DNA of 18,761 bases from Cudoniella acicularis (GCA_013054445.1 JAAMPI010001147.1:1-18761), one strand, 5' to 3'; positions 1 to 9,757 are shown, numbered from the stretch's first letter. Made by a program: numbers and translations. Notes: generated by a model not told the origin, from the sequence alone.

Positions 1-80
1 TAAGTCTTTAGTTAAATTTTAAATTTATTTAAAACCACTTTAAAAAATATATCTTTATTTTTATACGGGTTCTTAGCAAC

Positions 81-183
81 CCGTGGGTATACCCACCTAC
101 CCGTGGGTCTACCCGTAGATGGGTACTCGTATATGGGTATACCCGCGGGTAGGAGTAACTCTCCTTACTCCTACCCACGGGTA
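81..183. repeat. TACCCGTGGGTA-type palindromic repeat with hairpin
   Basis: Five or more degenerate copies of a 10-12 bp self-complementary unit (acccgtgggta, tacccgcgggta) are packed between 81 and 183. The right part folds into a strong hairpin: the 19-base arm at 140-158 pairs with 165-183, with one mismatch and a 6-base loop at 159-164. It abuts the coding remnant that follows, whose frame runs through it, so it has probably expanded or inserted in the 5' part of that gene. No function is evident. Confidence 0.7.
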
Positions 184-184
184 C

Positions 185-937
185 CTATCGAGCAGCCTAC
201 TGATGTCATGGGCAGCCTCTTCTTCTTCCTAAGAGATGCGCTTTTGCGTTTCTATAAGCGTATCAAGGATATCAATATCCATTTCCGGCTCTTTAACGTT
301 GATGCTCAAGAGCTTCCGGGTCATCTTAGCACAGAGGAATCTCAGTTCGACCGCATCGAGGTAGGGTATAAGTTTTTCCTTGACCTTGCTAGCAAGCACA
401 TAATGACAGTTGACACGAATATAGGTCTCAAACATCTGCGATCGCGGATACCTCGGACCCGAAAAAATCCTTTCTACATTCAGCCCGCTCCTCAAATCAA
501 AGATCATCAACCTAAAAGCAGTACTGCTAATGCTCTTCCTAAACGCTGTCAGCGAGGTATATTACAATGACCCGAACAGTGAGCAGCGCTTCAATGAGTC
601 TCGATTACTAATACAGAAATTCATACCCGTAACGCCGATAACACTTATAACCATGATAGTCGGTGGCGCGAGTATAATGACCAGCCCTGAGATGATCCGA
701 ATCTCTTCATGCTATACGATGTTCGGCGATTTCGAAAAGGCGTTTGGCACCTTCTTGAAGGACGTCCAGATACACAAGCTGACGAAGAAGTATAGGATAA
801 AGATTAAGGAGAAGCATTCTATTATCGAGCCTTGGCCGTTGAGGGTCACGGAAAAGACTACGAAGGAAGAGTTTGAGATAAGGTGTGCTACTCTACATAC
901 GGGGTGCGAACGGTATATAGAGGTTGAGAGGGTATGA
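185..937 (+). pseudogene. C-terminal fragment of a DUF4470/MYND-associated-like fungal protein
   Basis: Two exons join cleanly. Exon 1 (about 185-360) ends in FDRIE. An intron at 361-424 has donor GTAGGG, branch TTGAC and acceptor ATATAG. Exon 2 (425-937) begins VSNICDRGYLG and ends with TGA at 935-937. The spliced junction reads FDRIEVSNICDRGYLG, followed by FSPLLK and LFLNAV, a pattern I recall from the C-terminal half of large fungal proteins annotated with DUF4470 and/or a MYND finger; this assignment is from memory of the family, not a search. Only about 220 residues are present where such proteins are usually longer, the zinc-finger/N-terminal part is missing, and the upstream sequence is palindromic repeat. 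I read it as a truncated remnant. The frame is otherwise open, so a 5' part beyond the window edge or behind a larger intron cannot be excluded. Confidence 0.5.
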
Positions 938-1030
938 GGGATATAACTACAGGTCGTAGTATGCCGCTCGCACTTCTTCTATTAAATATTCTAATTTCGA
1001 AGGCTTCGTGTGAGCTGCAGGCTAGCACCC

Positions 1031-1684
1031 ATGTTCGTGCCTGGACCAACTATGCCAGGCGTTGAAGTCATTACTAAGAATCTTATTACTATTATTAGTT
1101 AGTATAAGATAACTAGAAAGTTCGCCGCTAAACTACTCTATAAGTATAAGGACACTCTAGCTAGGCAGGTCAAGCTCGAGGTAGACATTAATACTATACC
1201 TACCGAGTTGATCAAGCCTGTCCTTACTAAAATCGTTAACCTAAGCAAGCTTAAGACAGCACTTAAGACCGTGTCTAGTAAATAGATAAAGCCTGTCTAG
1301 CTCGACTCTCTTAACCTAAACAATATCTATAAAATCGTCTTTAAGTTCGACCTTAAAGAAAAATGTTTAGTTCTTTATAAGTTCGCTAAAGGCCTAATAT
1401 TTGTCTTTAAGAATAGTCTAGTCAATAACGACTTTATTAATAATTTTATTAACTATATTAAGAAGAATAACCTAACTAATATTATTAGGCTTTAGTTCTT
1501 AAAGATAATCGAAATTAATAGCTAGTATACGCCCTCTATTATCAAGTTCGAGTTAGATAAGAAGAGAACTATTATACTATCTATATCTATTTTAAAAGAT
1601 ATAGAACTTGTCTTTACTAGCTAGCCTAATATTACCTGGTCTAGTACTAGTAAGCCTACTAACGCTAAACCCCTTATAAGCTAA
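1031..1684 (+). pseudogene. RIP-degraded ORF, product unknown
   Basis: A single frame runs from ATG at 1031 (a second in-frame ATG is at 1052) to TAA at 1682-1684, about 217 codons with no frameshift. It is interrupted by six in-frame TAG codons, the first at 1100-1102, and by no TGA or internal TAA. TAG arises from CAG by C-to-T change in the CpA context, the signature of RIP. CpA/TpG dinucleotides are scarce and TA-rich words such as CTAG and TTAATA dominate. The implied product is lysine-, leucine- and isoleucine-rich; I recognise no domain. It is probably an arm of a repeated element or a duplicated gene caught by RIP, now dead. Confidence 0.6.
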
Positions 1685-3500
1685 TCTTAGGCTAAGAAAA
1701 TAGTTAATAGTATAAAAACTCACGCTATATTTATTAGTTAGATATAATATAAAAAATACTTAAAATAAGTAATTATTATTATTAAATTCTAAGATCTTTA
1801 TATCTTGGCTTAGTCTTTTTAATAGTACTACTTATTATAGTTATGTTTAAATATATTATTTCTTTTATTTATTATAGTTTATATAGATTATATCGTCTAC
1901 TATTTCCTCTCTTAAATAGTAATTAAAAAAAATATATATACTCTATATTTATACTTAAATATATAGAGCTTTTTCTAAAGATTATATCTAGTTAAACAAA
2001 ATCCTTCTTATTTAAAATAGATATAAGGTAAAAAGATATATAATTATATATTCTTTTTTCTTATAGCTATATTCTTAAAAGAATCTAAATAGCCTTATAA
2101 CTTTAATTAAACGCTGATTATCTTTTAAGATATAGCTAGTTATCTAATAAAAAGTTTTCTAAAACGATTCTTAAAGACTATAATAGTTAGAATAAAAATA
2201 CTAATTAGTTCTAGTCTAGATACTAAAGACGACCTCTATACCCGTAAAAGACACGCCGAACAGGGTAATCTTAGTGTCGGCCTAATCGACGATACCTATA
2301 ATAAGACAATTAGTCTTTATCTTTCTAGATATTATTCTAGAGAATATTAAAGTAAGAGAAAAAAGAAAATTTAATATAAACACTTGCCTATAATATAGCC
2401 GGTAGCCTTATCTATATAAATATTATTTATTAAGAGATTATTATATTAAAGAACTATTAGATAGCTAGACCGGAAAAGCTATAGAAGCTCTTAGCGGACA
2501 TCGTCTAGCTTTATTTAAAGCTAGGTAGATAAGTCTAGAAAGACTTTATCTAAGATCTTAAAATACTTATTAAATAAGCTAAGAGGCGGCTCTAATATAT
2601 AAACAGGTTTATTAATCTATATTAAAATAAAGAATCTATATAAGTCTTTTATTAACTAAATATATAATATAAACAACTATAGATATAATATTAGACCTTA
2701 TAAAGTCTTATATAGTTTATTATAGACATTATTCTATTATAAGAGTAAGAGAAAAGAACTAACTCTTAACTTAATAGAAAGCCGGTCTAGGGACAAGATT
2801 TATTATATATACGCAGACTAGCCTAAACATATCTTAAGACTTATATTTAGAGATAAAATCTCTATAAAGTTGCCTTATAATCTCGATTTGTCTTATAAAT
2901 AATCAAGAATACCGAAACTAGACAACCTAAGCCGCCTCGTCTTTAGATATAATATAGCTAGTTATATCTTATACTAGTATAATAAAAACAGGACTACTAA
3001 GAAGGTTAGCTATAAAATAATCGATTTCGTCCTTTATAAGCCTATATTTAATAAAGAACTCGGCGATCTAATAGGCTAAGAATATATTATAAGCCTCTAG
3101 CTTTATTATATAATAAGAGATATCTATAATAACAGAAAATACGTTTGTTAGTAACAACTAGAGATAGAGGTTAGCGTAGCGAGCCTAGTACCTTTTATAT
3201 CTCTTAGAGCGGTTATAGCTTAATCCTTATAGCTAGCGCTTACTAATAGAGTTTGTCTATCTAGTTTTAAAATATTATATAATATTATATAATAAAGGCG
3301 ATAATAAACCGCGCTAAAAGTCTTTTTACTAGTAATTCGAGCCTATACTATAAAAAACTATTATAATATAATAAAGTTTTATAGATTTTAAAGTCTTATT
3401 ATACTAATTTTATAATTAAATTTTATATTTTAAACTTAATATATTTTTTTTCTATACTTTTTTATATTTTCTCTTTTTCTTTTATTGTTTTTATTCCTAG
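1685..3500. other. AT-rich, RIP-degraded region
   Basis: About 1.8 kb of strongly AT-rich DNA in which CA and TG are nearly absent over long stretches (for example 1741-1900), as expected after heavy RIP. Between about 2460 and 3180 two plus-strand frames would both open up if TAG/TAA were read as former CAG/CAA, so a coding remnant is likely but its frame cannot be fixed. A less degraded patch lies at 2235-2290. No transposase, reverse transcriptase or terminal repeat is recognisable. The boundary with normal DNA is sharp at about 3500. Confidence 0.75.
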
Positions 3501-3560
3501 CGAGCTTATTCAGGGGTAAATCACGTGACTATGAACCTCGCCAACTGTGCGAAAGTAAAA

Positions 3561-3606
3561 CGTGGATTTCTGATTATTATAACCTTTATCAAACCTAAAG
3601 TCTACG
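3561..3606 (-). promoter_or_regulatory. Palindromic element, copy A (left edge of island)
   Basis: On the plus strand the arms are CGTGGATTTC at 3561-3570 and AAAGTCTACG at 3597-3606 with a 26-bp gap. Read on the minus strand it has the same arm order (CGTAGA...TCCACG) as most other copies. It lies 27 bp beyond the stop of the 1133-aa gene and about 60 bp inside the AT-rich boundary. No intact gene starts next to it, so it may be the promoter element of a gene lost to RIP, or an edge marker. Confidence 0.75.
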
Positions 3607-3632
3607 CTTTGTACACCCCTTGCTCCAACCCC

Positions 3633-6600
3633 TCACTCCCAGTACATTCTAATCTGAGTCTCCGTCACAAAATAAAAACAGACGATTTCCATATCGCCAT
3701 TATCCTTCTTCCACTGACACTGTGGACAAGCCTTGGTCTCATCCACCCAAATTCCCTGCCACCATTGCATGGCATCGCTTCTCTTCTGGGCTGTAGCTTG
3801 GCCCTTCCATCTCGGCTCATTCTCATGCTCGTCCCAATTCTTAGCTGGGTAGTATTTGGACATCCAGCATATTACAGGACGGCCGCCGTTGGTTCTCGCG
3901 CTCTCGGATCGATGCGCTCCCTTGGTGCCGTGATCGCGATTATGCAGGAGCTCCTTTATGGTTTCGGGCAGCTCACAAGCCGCCAATTCCTCACTTTGTC
4001 GTCTCCTCGGGCCTGGTACCACACCCACATTGATAGTGAACCATCCTGGTTCCGGACGGCCACGCTTCGGAGCCGCTTGAGCAGAGCTTGAAGAGCCTGG
4101 ACGCTCTCTCTTGTCAAGCACACGCGAAGCCGATGCAGCAGCAATCATGCCGCGGGCGTCTGCTGCTCTCGAGGATTCAGCATGTGGAATTGCTGCTGGG
4201 TTGGAGGTGCCAGGCTCCGGATAATCCTCTTCGGCTGTGAGATCTTTTCCCGCCGTGGCTCTCTCTACCGCGGAAGCTTCGGTCGTGGTGGCGTCCCCGG
4301 TTCCAGGCTCGGTCGCCTCGCTGGCAGCTTTTGGCACTGTGAGATCCTCTGCTGGATCGGTTGTCTCGGCACCAGCAGGTTCCTCTGTTGCCTTTGTGGC
4401 GGCCTCTCCTGGTGTGGGTGTCTCAGCGGCGGCAGTGGATGGGCGGGGCTCGGACTCCACCACCAAGCCATCCAGGAGCGTGGTATCATCTGCCACCGTG
4501 GATCCCTCGGGACCCTTTCCAGATTTTGATGTTTCACCCCTATCAGGAGCAGGGCGTTCTTCGGCGGGCAGGTTACTAAAAGTAAAAGTATCACCAACAA
4601 CCTTCAGAAGTCGATGGGGATTGGGTTTGACAGTGATATCATCGGCAATTGCCAATCCAACAGCCTCGCGAGCAGCATTGGTGATTTGAGTGACAGACTC
4701 TTTAACCATATTAGGAGGGTATTTAATCAATACCTCAGTCTTCACAGGAGCTCCGCAGTAGTCAAATAAGAGCCATTCAAATGCTCTGACTCTCGTCAGC
4801 ACGTCCGTTACCGATTCGTGCGTCGCCACAAAATCCAACATATCTGCCAAAGAACCCTCCACGTTGTCCACATCGTCCTTGGTGGCGAGCTCGGAAATCT
4901 GTCGAGAGACGTGGTCCTCGAATACTTGCTGTTGAATATTAAAGGACTCAATTGTCATAAGACCATCGAAGCGACTAGTGAGCTTCACAATTGGTTCGGT
5001 GATGTGGAAGGAGAAGAGGTCTTGGGTTTGCTGTGCGGTGGGAATGGTAGAAAGTAAGTGGGCAATCTCATTATGCCTATCGCGATTGTTTTCCTGGGAC
5101 GTGTTAATTGTCTGGTGGATTCGAACCACCAGACCGTCACCAGAGAATTGGCCGGATATTTGGCGTATGGATGCTTGTATATCGGTGAGGGATTGCGTCA
5201 GTTTGGGAGGGTTGATAGCAAAAGAGAAAGCGAAGAGATTGTCACGGTGATCTTTTGCATGCTTCTCCATGCCCCTCACCAAATATTCCTGAACATTAAA
5301 TGCAATTTGATTCATGTAAGCGATGTTGGGAATGGTGGCAAGTACATCGCTTATGTCCGAAGACATCTTTCTCATTCCGGATTCCAATTCCTCCTTGGTT
5401 TGGCGAAGATCTGCTTTCTTGGGTAAATCAAGGATAATATTGTCAATATGATTTAACAAATTAGAAATAGAAAGAAGAGTGGAGGATTGGGAGTTGCGTA
5501 AATCTGAAGAGGTTGGAAGGATGGCCAAGACATCGCTAATATCGGAAAACATCTTATTGATGCCGGATTGGATTTCCACTTTTGTTGCCCGTAGGTCTTC
5601 TTTATTTGATAAGGTTTCAACAATATTAGTGAACCCGAGGAGAATAGCGGATTTCGCGTCGGAAATATCAGAGGATGTTGCGAGGGTTGCGAGGACATTG
5701 CTAATACCCGCATTTTGCTGAATCACGAAACCCCGAAGATAAATAGCCAACAAATTGTTGGACAAAATAAGAGCTGCCTTGGTTTGACCAAGGTCAGCGA
5801 GAGTTGGGAGTTGAGAGGTAGCGGTGGTGATGGAAGAAATTATGACTGATTTTGCATCGCATACGTCAGAAGAGGTTGACAATGTGGCGAGGACATTGCC
5901 AATTCCAGCGTTCTGTTGAAGGATGAATCCTCTCATCGAAATAGCCAACATATTGTTAGAATAAATAAGGGCTGCCTTGGTTTGTTTAAGGTCAGCGTAG
6001 GTTGGGAGGAGAGTGATGGCATTGGCGACAGGCAATAATGAATTGCTGATTGATGCTTGAACGGCGGTCTGGGTATCAGTGGATGCCCGGGAAATTGTGC
6101 CCTCTAAAGAGCTGCGAGCATTAGCCAGAGTGCCTTCTAAAGAAGCACGACAGTCGTTTGTTGCCATTTCGAAGGCCAAAGGAAGGGTGGAGAGGGAATT
6201 TGAAATCAAAGAGACACTGTTGTCGATCGTGCTCTGGGTGGAAGTGGTTGCATCATCAATAGATGCCTCCAAGGAAGCTTGAGCTTCACGGATACGCGAT
6301 TCGAAGGCCACTGGGAGGGTTGCGATGGCATTTCCGATGGTTGTAATACCATTCTCGATTTCGGATTTGATAGCAGTCTGGGCTGCACCAACGGAAATGT
6401 CTACAGCAATGGGAGTGGTTGCAATTGCCTCTCGGACCAAGGAAATATCATTGCCAATGGTGGTTTGAGCAGCAGTTGATGCTTGGTTGACTGATGCCTC
6501 CATTGAAACTCGAGCATTTTCCAATGAATTCTTTGCTGCTGTAGCAGACTCTACGATCGAAAGACCCAGGGACGTCAAGCCATCATCAACTTCGGTCTTG

Positions 6601-7034
6601 GTTGGCAAAGTTGCAAGTCTTGCTCCCAGATTCCGTTCCAGGGTATCAATCCGACCATTTATCGTTGTCTTGGTGTTGGAAATTTCTTGCTTCAAGTTTC
6701 CAAATTCCTCTTCGAGATACTTCCACATCTCCTTCGATTCTTCCGTTCTGTTCTTATGAAGACTCGCTACCTCAGTAGCCATTGCACTTGTAGAGATTCT
6801 TTGCAGAACAACAGCACCCAATTGAGAGGCGAGGGTCCTCTTGAACCCATCACCGAACGCAGAAAATGCGGCAGCAACAGCAGTGTCGACGGCAGTTGAG
6901 ATATAATTTTGGGTTGTAGCATCTAACTCTGCTGCTTCCTTTTCCTTTGTTGCTGTTTCCTTCTCCAGTTGCGCCCTCTCAGCCTGTTCTTCATCCCATT
7001 GCACCCGGTTCTGGAGACGCCTGAAGGAATTCAT
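3633..7034 (-). CDS. Large repetitive coiled-coil protein with AT-hook and CxxC tail
   Basis: A single-exon gene of 1133 codons. The start is the ATG at 7032-7034; the frame is open further upstream, but only through the palindromic element and without another ATG. Residues 1-40 are charged and helical (EEQAERAQLEKE). Residues about 140-340 are Ala/Ser/Thr-rich repeats of the type ASLEASI...TQTTI...LP.AFE. From residue 343 come units with a 66-residue period (343, 409, 475 and a fourth, weaker) containing ADLxQTK, SNNxLAI and NVLATLxTSSD. Residues about 800-985 are a disordered P/E/A/T-rich linker. An AT-hook core PKRGRP lies at 989-994. The tail (about 995-1133) is Trp-rich with CPQC at 1103-1106. 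The layout suggests a fibrous, probably nuclear DNA-associated protein; that is inference. I recognise no named family. Element B sits 31 bp upstream of the ATG. Confidence 0.85.
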   Translation of the reverse strand: MNSFRRLQNRVQWDEEQAERAQLEKETATKEKEAAELDATTQNYISTAVDTAVAAAFSAFGDGFKRTLASQLGAVVLQRISTSAMATEVASLHKNRTEESKEMWKYLEEEFGNLKQEISNTKTTINGRIDTLERNLGARLATLPTKTEVDDGLTSLGLSIVESATAAKNSLENARVSMEASVNQASTAAQTTIGNDISLVREAIATTPIAVDISVGAAQTAIKSEIENGITTIGNAIATLPVAFESRIREAQASLEASIDDATTSTQSTIDNSVSLISNSLSTLPLAFEMATNDCRASLEGTLANARSSLEGTISRASTDTQTAVQASISNSLLPVANAITLLPTYADLKQTKAALIYSNNMLAISMRGFILQQNAGIGNVLATLSTSSDVCDAKSVIISSITTATSQLPTLADLGQTKAALILSNNLLAIYLRGFVIQQNAGISNVLATLATSSDISDAKSAILLGFTNIVETLSNKEDLRATKVEIQSGINKMFSDISDVLAILPTSSDLRNSQSSTLLSISNLLNHIDNIILDLPKKADLRQTKEELESGMRKMSSDISDVLATIPNIAYMNQIAFNVQEYLVRGMEKHAKDHRDNLFAFSFAINPPKLTQSLTDIQASIRQISGQFSGDGLVVRIHQTINTSQENNRDRHNEIAHLLSTIPTAQQTQDLFSFHITEPIVKLTSRFDGLMTIESFNIQQQVFEDHVSRQISELATKDDVDNVEGSLADMLDFVATHESVTDVLTRVRAFEWLLFDYCGAPVKTEVLIKYPPNMVKESVTQITNAAREAVGLAIADDITVKPNPHRLLKVVGDTFTFSNLPAEERPAPDRGETSKSGKGPEGSTVADDTTLLDGLVVESEPRPSTAAAETPTPGEAATKATEEPAGAETTDPAEDLTVPKAASEATEPGTGDATTTEASAVERATAGKDLTAEEDYPEPGTSNPAAIPHAESSRAADARGMIAAASASRVLDKRERPGSSSSAQAAPKRGRPEPGWFTINVGVVPGPRRRQSEELAACELPETIKELLHNRDHGTKGAHRSESARTNGGRPVICWMSKYYPAKNWDEHENEPRWKGQATAQKRSDAMQWWQGIWVDETKACPQCQWKKDNGDMEIVCFYFVTETQIRMYWE
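5613..6008 (-). repeat. 198-bp tandem coding repeat (two best units)
   Basis: Two adjacent units, 6008-5811 and 5810-5613, encode 66-residue repeats that share ADLxQTKAALI, SNNxLAI, RGF, QQNAGI and NVLATL. They are similar at the DNA level too, pointing to fairly recent duplication. Two more diverged units follow toward the C-terminus (from about 5612 down). Such periodic helical units usually form rods or coiled-coil fibres. Confidence 0.85.
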
Positions 7035-7064
7035 GGCGTTAAAAATGGCCGAGGCTTCAGAAAT

Positions 7065-7110
7065 CGTGGAGTTTGGGTTGTGGAGAGGTTGCCGAAATCC
7101 AAAGTCCACG
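7065..7110 (-). promoter_or_regulatory. Palindromic element, copy B
   Basis: Arms CGTGGAGTTT at 7065-7074 and AAAGTCCACG at 7101-7110 with a 26-bp gap. Read on the minus strand the gap contains CAACCTCTCCACAA, very close to copy C on the plus strand. The element ends 31 bp upstream of the ATG of the 1133-aa gene, so here it points the same way as its gene and must overlap or adjoin the transcription start. Confidence 0.85.
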
Positions 7111-7529
7111 TTTTTTGCGCGAGGCGAAACGGAGTTGGGAGTTTGTGTATGATGGAACTTCTGAAGAAAGTGAGGGTTCGATTATTGACAGCGGAGAGTT
7201 ACTGTTGAGGGCGAGTTCGATCGGGTGAAATCAGTGGTTGTGGAATGTGATTCAATGCCAGTAGGATTCGTAAAACGTGAAGTGAGGAAAGAGAGTTGGG
7301 GTCTTGTATTACTTGTCAAAAGAAAGTTGGAATAGAAGGGACGAAAAGGTCAAAAATTGGTTTCAAGTGGAGAATGATTGAATTGATATGATCTTTCAGG
7401 GAAATCTTATCGTGTTCTGAGGAAAGCCGCTCTTCTGAATAGAACGCGTCGCGCATGGTAGTCTTCACATTCACTTTTGCACGCGATCACTAGCCTCCTT
7501 GCCATGTGAGTCCTGAGGCGCGTCAAAAC

Positions 7530-7575
7530 CGTAGACTTTGGATTACGCCAACCTCTCCATAAGCAAATGTCCACG
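7530..7575 (+). promoter_or_regulatory. Palindromic element, copy C
   Basis: Arms CGTAGACTTT at 7530-7539 and AATGTCCACG at 7566-7575 with a 26-bp gap containing CAACCTCTCCATAA. Outer A and T tracts (AAAAC before, TTTTC after) extend the symmetry to about 56 bp. It lies 120 bp upstream of the plus-strand ATG at 7696. The 7111-7529 stretch between copies B and C holds no other feature that I can support. Confidence 0.85.
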
Positions 7576-7695
7576 TTTTCACACGTTTGAATTTCTTCCA
7601 AAATTGACACTTGACTCAAGCCCAATTCATACAATTCCCATCCAACTGCAAAGTCCCCCTTTTCAACACCAGACAATCGCATCCTGACTGCCACG

Positions 7696-9757
7696 ATGCC
7701 TCCAATTCCCGAGCCAGCAGATGACATGGAGAGGTATGAAGAATTTCGACGCATGAGAACAGAGAGGATGGATGAAATTGTGTCTCTCCGACAAAAGATG
7801 GGAGATTTGGTCAAGGAATTGGACCGAATGCCGGTTAACACCATGGACATACCATTTTCGAATCTGAAGCCATGGGTTGGCGATACCCTCAAAAAGAAAA
7901 ACGAGTTAGACAAGCGAGACATGGAGTTGAAGACGAGGTACTTTCAAATGCAGGGGGAGATCAGGGAAGTGGAAAAGGAGCAATTGAAGCTGGAAAAAGA
8001 AAATCGAGACAAGATCAGCACTGCCTCGAATATATTTCGAGGTAGCTTCAAAACACAAAGAGTACGGAGGGAAAAGATTGATGCGGCATTGGATAAGTTG
8101 TTGGAGGTTTGTGGTGAAGAAGAGCTGCGGATGAGATTGGAGAAGAGGATTGCTGCTATGGGTGCGAAGGGAAAAGCACTAGAAATTGAGGAGCCGGATG
8201 TCCCAAAGGAACTGGTCCAAGCCATGAAAGAGAATCTTCCCCTGGCACATAGTGTCAAAGAATGGACCATCGATGCCGCCACAACAGTTATCAAAGAAAC
8301 CGGAAAGAGCCTGAAGAAGAAGCGTACGGAGGCGGGTCATTCTCACTCGAGATCTTCCTCTGTGGCTCCTGATTTCGAAACTCCGTCAAGAGTACGATTC
8401 GCATCACCATTGAGGCGTCAAAATCCGGAGCCGGTCACACCACGACAGCTTTTTGCATAAGCAAAAACAACAGGTTGTGGAGCCACATACACCGCAACGA
8501 AGACAACCAGTGCAAATGCAGCAAGAGGCTCAAGAAGGTGCTGAGCCGGAGGAAGAAGAGATTGCCGAAAGAACCGAATTGGGCAAGCTGATTAAAGAAA
8601 ATGCCGATATCAAAGAGCAATTGGAGGTTGCAGAAGAGGAATTGAAAGGAACACAACTCGAAAAGCTGGCTCTGAAGACAGATATCCTTCGAAACACCGT
8701 ATACGGCATGAAACCAACGGCAACCCAAATATATGGGTATGTTAAGGAGTTATTAAAAGAGAACAGGGAGGAAATTCCTCGTCGTTTGGCCGAATTTAAA
8801 TTGGAAACCCCCCTAACTCTCGCATCCAAATTCCCCCAACCATTCCTCAAACCTCATACCGACCTCCTCCCTTACCTTCTCTCTCTCAATATGGACCTCA
8901 TTTACGTCAATCGTGGAGGAGTCCCTGATACTGTCACCGTATTTGTTAGCCAGCAACTCCCATATCTCGCAGCAAATATTCAAGCCATTTGCGACGGCTC
9001 AAAGTCTCCAATGAATGACGAGCAACACCTCCTCCTGGAGTCATGGCTATATAAAGTTATCTCCACAATTCTTCCACAGGGGTTTGGCCGTACCTCCCTT
9101 TTTATGGCAATTGCAAGCTTCGCAGAGATGTCAAGGAGCATCGAGCATGGCCATCTATGGTATGTTTTGTCACACGAAATCACTCAAGGATCGTACGGTC
9201 ATCCGTACAAAGAATGGACTCTCTTGGATAGATTAGCGTTTTGCTGGATGGTTGCAAAGGGACCGCAGCAGTTGAACCTCGAGGAATTGGTTGAGGAGTA
9301 TGACCAGATCAATAAGCTCAATAAATTCATTGAGGAATTAGAGTTTGTCGACCCGAAAACCTTTGTCGAATTCCTTGGGCTCGAGCAAGTATTAAACTTT
9401 GTAAAGGAGGAAGACACTGGGTCCTCTATCCATATTCTCAAAGAAATGGAGACCAGCACCCTTGCCGTCTTGCGAACTGGCCCAGCAAGCACAAAGAAAT
9501 TGTCCCTCGAGTATTTGTGGGTGGTTGAAGATGGAGTTTTGAAGTTCTTCGACAGCGGTTTGGAATTCGGAATCAGGGATGCTTTTGGCTGTTGCATCAA
9601 GTTGCAAACCCGCCCAAGAGGTAGCAAAGAATGGGTCGATGTGGAAGGCGATGACTTTGAAGAGTACATCGACCATTGGCATGCGCCTCAAATTACCGAG
9701 GCAGTTAAAACTTTCGAAGAAGAGCGTGAATATTCGAACGAAGAAAACGATGTTTGA
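7696..9757 (+). CDS. Coiled-coil protein, probably about 690 aa, with a frame break near 8450
   Basis: ATG at 7696 opens a 254-codon frame ending TAA at 8458-8460; a second frame, one nucleotide ahead, then runs to TGA at 9755-9757 (434 codons) without an early ATG of its own. Part 1 is charged and helical, with a long coiled coil at about residues 70-110, then KKKR and a Ser/Thr-Pro-rich basic stretch. Part 2 starts with another coiled coil (EEEIAERTELGKLIKENADI) and continues into a globular domain of about 330 residues that I do not recognise. The composition and TP-x-R motifs run across the break, so this is one gene. The break could be an extra T in the T5 run at 8450-8454, a 40-nt intron (GTCACA...AACAG, 8434-8473) or a 64-nt intron (8385-8448); neither intron has a good branch site. 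Element C lies 120 bp upstream. Confidence 0.75.

Noticed and set aside
2460..3180. A second RIP-degraded gene on the plus strand
   Set aside because: Two frames open equally well if TAG/TAA are read as former CAG/CAA, so neither can be chosen; I describe it only as degraded DNA.
4237..4689. Plus-strand open frame of 150 codons
   Set aside because: It is the complement of the P/E/A/T-rich disordered linker of the minus-strand gene; low-complexity GC-rich coding opens several frames.
7035..7109. N-terminal extension of the 1133-aa protein by 25 residues starting from GTG
   Set aside because: It would translate the palindromic element itself and needs a GTG start; the ATG at 7032-7034 is the sensible start.
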